From Algoriphagus terrigena DSM 22685 (lineage in GTDB: Bacteria; Bacteroidota; Bacteroidia; Cytophagales; Cyclobacteriaceae): a stretch of DNA of 41,549 bases. Below, in pieces: positions 1 to 6,546 of the stretch. Every line of letters starts with the position of its first letter. The stretch's first letter is position 1. The translations under genes and the position numbers were made by a program. The notes below the pieces were generated by a model, which saw only the letters and a program-made list of their open reading frames with translations, was not told the DNA's origin and did not search any database. Location: NCBI RefSeq assembly GCF_000429445.1, contig NZ_AUBW01000031.1:1-41549 (forward strand). The letters are read 5' to 3'.

Positions 1-95
1 ACGTAGAAAAAACTTTTCTCTAAAGAAAAAACTTAGCCAAAACTGATGTCCTGGAACAACTATGGGGTAAGCTAACCAGACTTTCAGAAAAAAAA
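1..95 (+). mobile_element. End of an IS110-family element (left copy, cut by window edge)
   Basis: Bases 1-95 are the exact reverse complement of 41194-41288, where the same sequence lies just downstream of an IS110-type transposase C-terminus. The element body of this copy must therefore lie to the left of the window, with its transposase on the plus strand. The last recognisable element bases are about 81-87 (CTTTCAG). The following run of ten A (88-97) is shared with the rng terminator, so the exact junction cannot be fixed within the A-run. The two copies face each other in inverted orientation about 41 kb apart. Confidence 0.8.
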
Positions 96-120
96 AAGCG
101 AGACTTACTCAGTCTCGCTT
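96..120 (-). terminator. Rho-independent terminator of rng
   Basis: A perfect 10-bp stem (96-105 with 111-120) closes a 5-nt loop. On the minus strand it is followed by a run of U encoded by the A-run at 88-97. The stop codon of rng (105-107) lies inside the hairpin, so the last rng codons form one arm. The hairpin also has T's on the other side and could act in both directions. The IS110-type element end lies directly behind the U-tract. Confidence 0.85.
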
Positions 121-1676
121 TTTACTTGTAGTTCGATTTCTTCACCAGATTCATCTAGAAATCTGTATTCCGTCACGGGTAGGGAAGAATCTCTGATCAG
201 TTTTATCCATTTGTAATATTTGAAAAACCACCTCATCCGCTGGCTAATCAGGCCTTGGGTGAAGTATGCGTGCAGATAGGGATGCAGCCCAATTTGTATT
301 TTCGCCACGTTCTGAATGGTGGCAATGTGCTGGAGATCGTGCTCCAACTTGTCGGCGATCAGGATCGAAGCCTGGATCTTGCCGGTACCGTTGCACGATG
401 GGCAGGTTTCCTTGGTCACAATGTTGACCTCTGGTCTTACCCGCTGCCGGGTGATCTGCATGAGCCCAAATTTGCTCAGAGGCAATACGGTATGCTTGGA
501 CCTGTCAGTTTTCATCTCCTGCATCATCACTTCGTAGATCGCCTTTTTGTTTTCGGCCTTCTTCATGTCAATGAAGTCTACGACGATGATTCCCCCCATA
601 TCCCGGAGGCGGAGCTGTCTGGCAATTTCTTTAGCAGCGACCATGTTGGTTTTGAGTGCTGTAGATTCCTGGTCGCTTTCTTGGTTGGACTTATTGCCAC
701 TGTTTACGTCGATGACGTGCAGGGCCTCGGTATGTTCGATGATGACATAGCCGCCCTGAGGCAAGCTTACCGTCTGTCCAAACAGGCTTTTGATTTGCTT
801 TTCGATTCCAAAGCTTTCAAACAGCTTCACTTTTCCGTGGTGCAGTTTGACAATTTTTTCTTTTTCAGGGGCTATTGACCTGATGTAGGATCTGATCTGA
901 TCGTAGGTAGATTCTTCTTCTACGGTGATTGCGTCGAATGATTCGTTGAGCAGGTCCCTGATTAGTGAGGAGGCCATGCTCATCTCTCCGATGATTTTAT
1001 CCCGGCTTTTGGCCTTCAGCAATTTTTTCATCCCGCCTTCCCATGAATCGAGAAGGTTTCGAAGGTCTTTGTCAAGTTCCGTCACGGACTGTCCTTCGGC
1101 CACTGTTCGGATGATTACTCCGAAATTGGCAGGCTTGATTGAATTGATGAGTCTGAGAAGCCTTTTGCGTTCTTCGTTGCTGCGTATTTTCTTGGATACA
1201 TTGACTGTATCGGAGAAAGGTACCAGCACCAAGTAACGTCCGGGCAGAGAGAGCTCGCAGGATAGTCGGGGGCCTTTGGTTGAAATGGGTTCTTTGACGA
1301 CCTGTACCAACACTTGGTTGGTCTTGGATAGGACTTTCTCGATCTTGCCGATCTTGTCTATCTCAGGTTCGTTTTCGAATCCTTTCAGCAGATAATTCTG
1401 GTAGTTGTTGTTGCGCACCATCTTGGTGAACTTCAACATGGAATTGACATTTGGGCCAAGGTCCTGGTAGTGAAGAAAGGCGTCTTTCTCATAACCTACA
1501 TCAATGAACGCAGCATTGAGTCCATTGACGATCTTGCGGACCGTGCCCAGATAGATGTCACCTACCTTAAACTGGTTGTCCATCCCTTCGGAATGAAGCT
1601 CAAGCAGTTGCTTATCTTGCAGCAGGGCAATCCGACTTCCGTTTTGAGCAGAATCGATTAACAATTCCGTACTCAA
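105..1676 (-). CDS. rng: Ribonuclease G/E family endoribonuclease
   Basis: Single-strand-specific endoribonuclease of the RNase E/G family, acting in rRNA maturation and mRNA decay in the cytoplasm. The 523-residue protein has an N-terminal S1-like region (about 37-130) and the catalytic core with the two metal-binding aspartates, Asp323 in HVIDVNSG and Asp367 in VVDFIDM. The Zn-link cysteines are at 425 and 428 (CPSCNG). There is no long C-terminal scaffold, so it is RNase G-like in size (E. coli RNase G is 489 residues). Translation appears to begin at a TTG (1674-1676): this gives the family N-terminus M-S-T-E-L-L-I-D, and the ATG a few bases upstream is out of frame and closes at once. 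It follows the tiny ribosomal-type gene, the TPR gene and HU on the same strand. Confidence 0.93.
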   Translation of the reverse strand: MSTELLIDSAQNGSRIALLQDKQLLELHSEGMDNQFKVGDIYLGTVRKIVNGLNAAFIDVGYEKDAFLHYQDLGPNVNSMLKFTKMVRNNNYQNYLLKGFENEPEIDKIGKIEKVLSKTNQVLVQVVKEPISTKGPRLSCELSLPGRYLVLVPFSDTVNVSKKIRSNEERKRLLRLINSIKPANFGVIIRTVAEGQSVTELDKDLRNLLDSWEGGMKKLLKAKSRDKIIGEMSMASSLIRDLLNESFDAITVEEESTYDQIRSYIRSIAPEKEKIVKLHHGKVKLFESFGIEKQIKSLFGQTVSLPQGGYVIIEHTEALHVIDVNSGNKSNQESDQESTALKTNMVAAKEIARQLRLRDMGGIIVVDFIDMKKAENKKAIYEVMMQEMKTDRSKHTVLPLSKFGLMQITRQRVRPEVNIVTKETCPSCNGTGKIQASILIADKLEHDLQHIATIQNVAKIQIGLHPYLHAYFTQGLISQRMRWFFKYYKWIKLIRDSSLPVTEYRFLDESGEEIELQVKSETE

Positions 1677-1741
1677 AATTTCGTCATGTAATAATATGTA
1701 AATGAACGTTTGTTGTTAAAAACAGGAAAAGAAGAAGTGTA

Positions 1742-1831
1742 TTACTTCTTCTTATGTCTGTTTTTTCTAAGTCTCTTCTTACGCTTGTGCGTAGCGATCT
1801 TATGTCTCTTTCTTTTCTTACCGCAAGGCAT
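1742..1831 (-). CDS. 29-residue very basic protein, AURKAIP1/COX24-like (ribosomal type)
   Basis: A short ATG-started frame encodes 29 residues beginning MPCGKKRKRHK and ending NRHKKK, about 60 percent Lys/Arg/His. Bacteroidota genomes carry this small protein, usually annotated as an AURKAIP1/COX24 domain protein, the domain of mitochondrial small-subunit protein mS38. A role on the small ribosomal subunit is inferred from that kinship. It lies between the TPR gene (32 bp upstream) and rng, so it is probably co-transcribed with the TPR gene. It is easily missed because of its size. Confidence 0.8.
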   Translation of the reverse strand: MPCGKKRKRHKIATHKRKKRLRKNRHKKK

Positions 1832-1863
1832 AGTTTTTAGAATTTAAGTTGTGTAATACTGAT

Positions 1864-2691
1864 TTATAGCTTGTCAAGGTAGGTTTGAACACTCTCCAAG
1901 ATTACCGAATCCTGGGTCATCTTCTTCACTTCCTCAAACTGCGCTTTCGCTTTGTTTTTCTCTTTCGACTCGAAATAACTTACCGCCAGATAAAACTGCC
2001 CCTGCAGATTATCCGGATGGTACTTCACCAATTCTTCAAATCGTTCAGCCGCACGCTTGTACTGTCCTGACTGCATGGAGAGGACTCCCATGTTGAACAG
2101 CCCATCCTCATTTTGTGGATCTGCCTCGAGAATTTCTCTCATCATGGCAATTCCCTGCATTGGGTTGGCCGAAGATACATAAGTCATCGCCACTTTGGTC
2201 TTCAAATCCAATCGGCTCGGATCTTTTTCCAAAACCTGATTGAGATAAGTCCTGGTCTTTTCGGCTAGATTCTCCACTTTGGCTTTGTCCAAAGCAAAAG
2301 AATAAGCCTCATAGTAGGCCTTACCCGCTTCCTCGATCAACTCAAGATTTGTTGGATTTAGCACGACTACCTCCTCCAGGATGTAGGCTGCGCTGTCAAA
2401 CATTCCCTCTTTCTGATAGATCGCCGCCAGAGATTTTCCAGCTGCACTTATCTCAGAAGGATCCTTGGCCGAGGCCAAAGTTGCTCTCAACTGATCCGCT
2501 TCTGAGCGATTTTCGGAAGAAAGCTCATTCTCATGCATTCCGGCGACGTCTGAGGCTGAGGTTTCCGGTGCGCTGGAATCTTCAACAGATGTCGTGCCCG
2601 CCTCATTGTCTACTACCACCTTTGGCAAGGCGTATAATCCGACAATGGTACAAACTCCTACAACGATGAGAATGAGCTGTGATTTTTTCAT
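1864..2691 (-). CDS. TPR-repeat membrane-anchored protein
   Basis: A 275-residue protein with an N-terminal membrane anchor (about 5-27, hydrophobic LILIVVGVCTIVGLYAL), an acidic/serine-rich linker (about 30-70) and several tetratricopeptide repeats (about 80-270; for example the segments around AAYILEEVVVLNPTN and AAERFEELVKYHPDN). The TPR part is predicted to face the periplasm and to act as a protein-interaction scaffold. It lies 17 bp downstream of the HU gene on the same strand and 32 bp before the tiny basic ribosomal-type gene. No catalytic motif is visible and the partner is unknown. Confidence 0.8.
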   Translation of the reverse strand: MKKSQLILIVVGVCTIVGLYALPKVVVDNEAGTTSVEDSSAPETSASDVAGMHENELSSENRSEADQLRATLASAKDPSEISAAGKSLAAIYQKEGMFDSAAYILEEVVVLNPTNLELIEEAGKAYYEAYSFALDKAKVENLAEKTRTYLNQVLEKDPSRLDLKTKVAMTYVSSANPMQGIAMMREILEADPQNEDGLFNMGVLSMQSGQYKRAAERFEELVKYHPDNLQGQFYLAVSYFESKEKNKAKAQFEEVKKMTQDSVILESVQTYLDKL

Positions 2692-2708
2692 GTCAATCTG
2701 CCTAAGAC

Positions 2709-3017
2709 TTAGTCTTGAGGAGCCAATTGCTTGATTTTTTTACTGTTCTTAATTTTCTCTACAAACACTTTAGATGGCTTAAATGCCGGGATGTAGTGCT
2801 CGTCGATTACGATCGCTGTATTTTTGGAGATGTTACGTGCAATTTTCTTAGCTCTCTTCTTATTGATGAAGCTACCGAATCCTCTCACATAGATGTTTTC
2901 TCCATCAGACATGGAATCCTTCACTACTTTGAAGAACGCCTCAATGGCTTGTGTCACATCATCCTTTTGGATTCCTGTCTTGTCTGAAATCTTGGTGATT
3001 ACTTCTGCTTTAGTCAC
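2709..3017 (-). CDS. HU/IHF-family DNA-binding protein
   Basis: Histone-like nucleoid protein that binds and bends DNA as a dimer. The 102-residue sequence has the helical N-terminus (MTKAEVITKISDKTG), the conserved core VRGFGSF and the beta-arm region. It carries a short basic C-terminal tail (KIKNSKKIKQ) beyond the usual 90 residues. The start is GTG at 3015-3017; the next residues match the family start. A TAnnTTTG-type promoter element lies about 65 bp upstream. It heads the minus-strand block HU-TPR-ribosomal-type protein-rng and is divergent from mutY. Confidence 0.93.
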   Translation of the reverse strand: MTKAEVITKISDKTGIQKDDVTQAIEAFFKVVKDSMSDGENIYVRGFGSFINKKRAKKIARNISKNTAIVIDEHYIPAFKPSKVFVEKIKNSKKIKQLAPQD

Positions 3018-3083
3018 AGTGTTTTTAATTTAGAAATTACGAAATAAGCTTAACAACCTATTAACCAAGTGTTTTTGGGACTG

Positions 3084-3091
3084 CAAATGTA
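3084..3091 (-). promoter_or_regulatory. Candidate -7 element (TACATTTG) for the HU operon
   Basis: The minus strand reads TACATTTG, an exact match to the Bacteroidota sigma-70 -7 consensus TAnnTTTG, in the HU/mutY divergent spacer. It lies about 65 nt upstream of the GTG start of HU. The TTG triplets upstream are not at an ideal -33 spacing, so only the -7 part is supported. Confidence 0.4.
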
Positions 3092-3162
3092 CGATAACCA
3101 ACTCAATTAAAAAACATTATCAAAAAAATTCCCTTGGTTTGCACCCGAAATATTTCATCCAA

Positions 3163-4218
3163 ATGAATCTTAAAACCTCTGAAAATCAGGTATTTTCCGC
3201 TCATATAATTTCTTGGTATCGAGCCAATCCGAGGGATCTGCCTTGGAGAGGAACTGCCGATCCGTACAGAATATGGCTTTCAGAAATCATCCTCCAGCAA
3301 ACCCGTGTGACCCAGGGATTACCTTATTATTACGCCTTCTCGGATGCCTACCCGACCGTAAGGGAGCTGGCTTTGGCTCCAGAGACCGAGGTGCTTCGCC
3401 TCTGGCAGGGATTGGGATATTATAGCCGGGCGCGAAATCTCCACGCATGTGCCAAGTACATCTGGCATGAATTGGGCGGCAACTTTCCAAATACGTATCA
3501 AAGTCTCCTCTTATTAAAAGGCGTGGGAAGCTATACCGCCGCAGCTATCTCCAGCTTTGCCTTTGGCGAGGCCAAAGCTGTGGTAGACGGCAACGTCTTT
3601 CGGGTGTTGGCACGGTACTTTGGGATTGCCACGGACATCGCCTCCGGCAAAGCAAAAAAAGAATTTGAAGCGCTGGCAAACGAACTGATCCCAAAGGATA
3701 ATCCCGGAGAATTCAATCAGGCCATGATGGACTTTGGCTCCAGGCAATGCACTCCTCAAAATCCGGATTGCGAAAGCTGCCCGCTGAAGTCGTCTTGCTT
3801 CGCTTTTCAAAATGATCTCATTAAGGAGCTTCCTGTCAAGATCAATAAGACAAAAGTAAAGGAAAGGGACTTCCATTATTTTGTGATTCGATGCGGAGAA
3901 GACTGGGTTTGGAAAAAAAGAACCGCCGGAGATATCTGGGAGGGTCTTCATGATTTTCCCCAGTCAGAAAAAGCACCCGTTTCCATCTCAAAGATCTCAG
4001 AAGCCGAGCCCAGTCCTTTTCCAAAAAAATACCGACACATTCTGTCGCATCAAAAACTCAATGCAAGTTTTTCAGAGCTGCAAATTCCGATCGAAAGATA
4101 CCCGGATCTTGCCGAATGGTGTGAAAATGAAGGATATATGCTGGTAGCAGAAAAGGAAATTGAGTATCTGGCCAAACCTAAATTAATCGTGAATTTTTTG
4201 AACGATCAGGGGATTTAG
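3163..4218 (+). CDS. mutY: A/G-specific adenine DNA glycosylase
   Basis: Base-excision repair enzyme that removes adenine mispaired with 8-oxoguanine or guanine. From ATG 3163 it has 351 residues. The catalytic Glu41 is in SEIILQQT, the helix-hairpin-helix is LKGVGSYTAAAI (about 118-129) with catalytic Asp142 in AVVDGNV, and the 4Fe-4S cluster cysteines are 196, 203, 206 and 212 (C-x6-C-x2-C-x5-C). The C-terminal part (about 225-340) is the NUDIX-like 8-oxoG recognition domain. A TTG eight codons upstream is in frame, but ATG gives the normal family N-terminus. It is followed by ssb and gldE, an arrangement conserved in Bacteroidota. Confidence 0.95.
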   Translation: MNLKTSENQVFSAHIISWYRANPRDLPWRGTADPYRIWLSEIILQQTRVTQGLPYYYAFSDAYPTVRELALAPETEVLRLWQGLGYYSRARNLHACAKYIWHELGGNFPNTYQSLLLLKGVGSYTAAAISSFAFGEAKAVVDGNVFRVLARYFGIATDIASGKAKKEFEALANELIPKDNPGEFNQAMMDFGSRQCTPQNPDCESCPLKSSCFAFQNDLIKELPVKINKTKVKERDFHYFVIRCGEDWVWKKRTAGDIWEGLHDFPQSEKAPVSISKISEAEPSPFPKKYRHILSHQKLNASFSELQIPIERYPDLAEWCENEGYMLVAEKEIEYLAKPKLIVNFLNDQGI

Positions 4219-4235
4219 GTAACTTCAATCATTCA

Positions 4236-4243
4236 TATTTTTC
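4236..4243 (+). promoter_or_regulatory. Candidate -7 element (TATTTTTC) for ssb
   Basis: TATTTTTC differs by one base from TAnnTTTG and lies 20 bp before the ssb start codon, with ATTTAG about 20 bp further upstream as a weak -33. ssb could equally be transcribed from mutY. Confidence 0.25.
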
Positions 4244-4262
4244 AACCTAAACAAACGCAATT

Positions 4263-4727
4263 ATGGCTGGAGTAAACAAAGTAATATTGGTAGGAAACCT
4301 CGGGGCAGATCCAGAGGTAAAGTATCTCGAAGGAGACAAGGCCGTGGCAAAACTTAGACTGGCCACGACAGAGTCTTATAAAGACAAAAGCGGAAACCGG
4401 GTAGAGCAGACCGAATGGCATGATCTGGAGATGTGGGACGGCCAGGCAAAGATCGCCGAGCAATACCTCAAAAAAGGGTCACAGCTCTACGTAGAAGGGA
4501 AAATAAAGACAGACACTTGGCAGGACGACCAGGGGCAAAACCGGTACCGAACCAAAATTCGGGTACAGAGCTTCACCATGCTAGGCGGTAAGCCAGACGG
4601 GGCCGGTGGGAGCCAACCATCCGGAAACTCTGCTCCGGCTTATGCTAAACCCGCAGCCACTGCAAGCGCGGCAAATTCAGGCCCTGATTTGGTATTGGAT
4701 GATTCAGACGATGATCTGCCATTTTAA
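4263..4727 (+). CDS. ssb: Single-stranded DNA-binding protein
   Basis: Binds single-stranded DNA as a tetramer in replication, repair and recombination. The 154 residues comprise an N-terminal OB fold (about 1-110, opening MAGVNKVILVGNLGADPE), a Gly/Ser/Ala/Pro-rich linker (about 113-140) and the acidic tip DSDDDLPF that recruits partner proteins. It starts 44 bp after mutY. A terminator hairpin follows directly. Confidence 0.95.
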   Translation: MAGVNKVILVGNLGADPEVKYLEGDKAVAKLRLATTESYKDKSGNRVEQTEWHDLEMWDGQAKIAEQYLKKGSQLYVEGKIKTDTWQDDQGQNRYRTKIRVQSFTMLGGKPDGAGGSQPSGNSAPAYAKPAATASAANSGPDLVLDDSDDDLPF

Positions 4728-4738
4728 TTGATATCGAG

Positions 4739-4765
4739 TTCCCCTGAAGTTGATTTTCAGGGGAA
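4739..4765 (+). terminator. Rho-independent terminator after ssb
   Basis: A perfect 9-bp stem (TTCCCCTGA, 4739-4747, with 4757-4765) and 9-nt loop, followed by the T-rich TTATTTATTTTT. It overlaps the promoter proposed for gldE. Confidence 0.75.
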
Positions 4766-4778
4766 TTATTTATTTTTG
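4750..4778 (+). promoter_or_regulatory. Promoter candidate for gldE (TTG-N18-TATTTTTG)
   Basis: TTG at 4750-4752 and TATTTTTG at 4771-4778 are 18 bp apart and match the Bacteroidota -33/-7 pattern. The gldE ATG follows 24 bp later. The site sits in the ssb terminator, so ssb termination and gldE initiation share the same DNA. Confidence 0.5.
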
Positions 4779-4801
4779 CCTCAAACATCTTTTACTCCTT
4801 C

Positions 4802-6151
4802 ATGGACGACCCCTACCCGAGTTACTACCTGATTGCACAGATTACCGAGCCATCATTTAGTTATTTCTTTATCAATGGATTGATTTTAGTCCTTCTCTTG
4901 ATAGGGTCAGCCCTTGCCTCCGGCTCCGAGGTGGCATTTTTTTCCCTCAACAATGAAGAAATCGCGTCCCTTCAGGAATCAGATCCCGAAAGAGGCCGTC
5001 TCGTTGCCAATCTCCTTTCCAATCCAAAGAAGCTCCTCAGCACCATTCTGATTCTAAACAATCTGATCAATATTGCGATCGTCACCCTGACGACGTTTGT
5101 ATCCTGGTCCGTATTTGGAATGAATGATACAGGTATAGTAGTGATCTTGGTTCAGACGGTGGGCGTTACGTTTGCGATTGTATTCTTCGGTGAGATCGTG
5201 CCAAAAGTGTATGCCAATCAGGCAAGAATGTCCTTTGCGCTTTCGTTGGCTCCGATTTTGGCCTTCTTTTCTTCGTTACTCAAGCCGGTCTCCTGGTTTC
5301 TCATGTCTTTCAGCAGTTTGATTGAAAAGCGGGTGGAACAAAGAGGGTATTCGCTGTCAGTCGGCGAATTGAATCAGGCGCTGGACCTTACCACCGAAGA
5401 CACCCCTGACGAGGAAAAAGAAATTTTAAGAGGAATCGTGAATTTTGGGACGCTGTCGGTCAAGCAAGTGATGCGTAGCCGACTCGAAATCACCGCCGTG
5501 GACGTGGAGATGGATTTTCATGAGTTGATGGACAAGATCAACAAGAGCGGCTACTCCCGAATCCCCGTATTCGAGGAGACGATCGACAACATCCTGGGAG
5601 TCCTCTATATCAAAGATCTCCTACCCTACACCGACAAGGATGAAGACTTCCCCTGGAAGGATCTGATCCGAAAGAGCTTCTACGTCCCGGAAACCAAGAA
5701 GGTGGATTCACTTTTGAAGGACTTTCAAAAGATGCGTGTCCACATCGCGATCGTCGTGGACGAATACGGGGGAACGTCCGGCTTGGTCACCATGGAAGAT
5801 TTGATCGAGGAGATCATCGGAGAGATTAACGACGAGTTTGACGACACCGACAATATCTTCTTTCAGGAGTTGGACAATGATACCTTTATTTTTGAAGGAA
5901 AGGTTTCCTTGAATGATTTTTGCAAAAAGCTGGAGCTGGACTCTCAACTCTTCGAAGAGGTGAAGGGTGAGAGTGAATCACTCGGAGGCCTCCTGCTGGA
6001 GCTAAACTCCAAGCTTCCTAAAAACGGCGCCAAAATACTGTTTGAGAACTTCGAGTTTACCGTATTGGCGGTAGATGCCCGCAAAATCAAGAAAGTCAAA
6101 GTACACCTCATCACGGGTGAAAAGGATAGCTCCAGCCATTTTTCTGACTAA
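4802..6151 (+). CDS. gldE: GldE-like CNNM/CorC-family membrane protein with CBS pair
   Basis: 449-residue inner-membrane protein of the HlyC/CorC (CNNM) superfamily. It has a DUF21/CNNM transmembrane domain (about 20-190), a CBS pair (about 215-340; VKQVMRSRLEITAVD and IVVDEYGGTSGLVTMEDL) and the C-terminal CorC/HlyC transporter-associated domain (about 355-440). In Bacteroidota this type placed after mutY and ssb is GldE, an accessory gliding/type IX secretion protein whose overproduction can bypass GldD. The call as GldE rests on synteny as well as on domain order. The usual downstream neighbour gldD is not present here; a 395-bp AT-rich gap and gltB follow. A magnesium/cobalt efflux-type protein is the alternative. 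Confidence 0.8.
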   Translation: MDDPYPSYYLIAQITEPSFSYFFINGLILVLLLIGSALASGSEVAFFSLNNEEIASLQESDPERGRLVANLLSNPKKLLSTILILNNLINIAIVTLTTFVSWSVFGMNDTGIVVILVQTVGVTFAIVFFGEIVPKVYANQARMSFALSLAPILAFFSSLLKPVSWFLMSFSSLIEKRVEQRGYSLSVGELNQALDLTTEDTPDEEKEILRGIVNFGTLSVKQVMRSRLEITAVDVEMDFHELMDKINKSGYSRIPVFEETIDNILGVLYIKDLLPYTDKDEDFPWKDLIRKSFYVPETKKVDSLLKDFQKMRVHIAIVVDEYGGTSGLVTMEDLIEEIIGEINDEFDDTDNIFFQELDNDTFIFEGKVSLNDFCKKLELDSQLFEEVKGESESLGGLLLELNSKLPKNGAKILFENFEFTVLAVDARKIKKVKVHLITGEKDSSSHFSD

Positions 6152-6546
6152 ACTGTAAATTTGCGATATTCTGTGTAATTTGAGTTTTACAGAATATTAT
6201 TTCGACTTTTGAGATTAGATATACAATCCAACCTATCCCTCAATTTTTTTAAGGAATAAAAAATCAGAAAAAAATTTTCAAATTTTCTAAAAAATCCAGT
6301 TTCTCCACTTTTCCTGTGTTTTTCAGAAAAATTGGTTTGTTTTTCAACTCGAAGTGCGCTTTTTTATCCAATTAGTAGCGAATTTATTAGACTTTTTATC
6401 CAAAATTCCTTTTTGCTAAAAATCCAATAAAGCTCATCTTTATCATTGATACTTCATTTTTACACCTAGTTTATTGCCTAAATTTTAACAAAAGATTTTT
6501 TTTTTGTAATTTTTGGAAATTTTGAACCTATTTAAATCAAATAAGA
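6152..6546. promoter_or_regulatory. 395-bp AT-rich gap upstream of gltB with a direct repeat
   Basis: No open frame of note. Near its start an AT-rich hairpin (6166-6174 with 6189-6197) may end gldE transcription. Two near-identical boxes, CTTTTTTATCCAA (6359-6371) and CTTTTTATCCAA (6392-6403), repeat 33 bp apart, about three helical turns. Close to the gene, TTTG at 6503-6506 and TAATTTTTG at 6507-6515 resemble promoter parts but are badly spaced. The region probably carries the gltBD promoter and its control sites. Confidence 0.45.

Noticed and set aside
255..878. 207-residue plus-strand frame across rng
   Set aside because: It lies wholly inside rng on the other strand and rng has all catalytic motifs.
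3139..3162. Extended mutY start at an upstream TTG
   Set aside because: ATG at 3163 gives the usual MutY N-terminus; the eight extra residues have no family match.
6359..6403. DnaA boxes upstream of gltB
   Set aside because: The strings read TTATCCAA, not TTATCCACA; treated as regulatory repeats instead.
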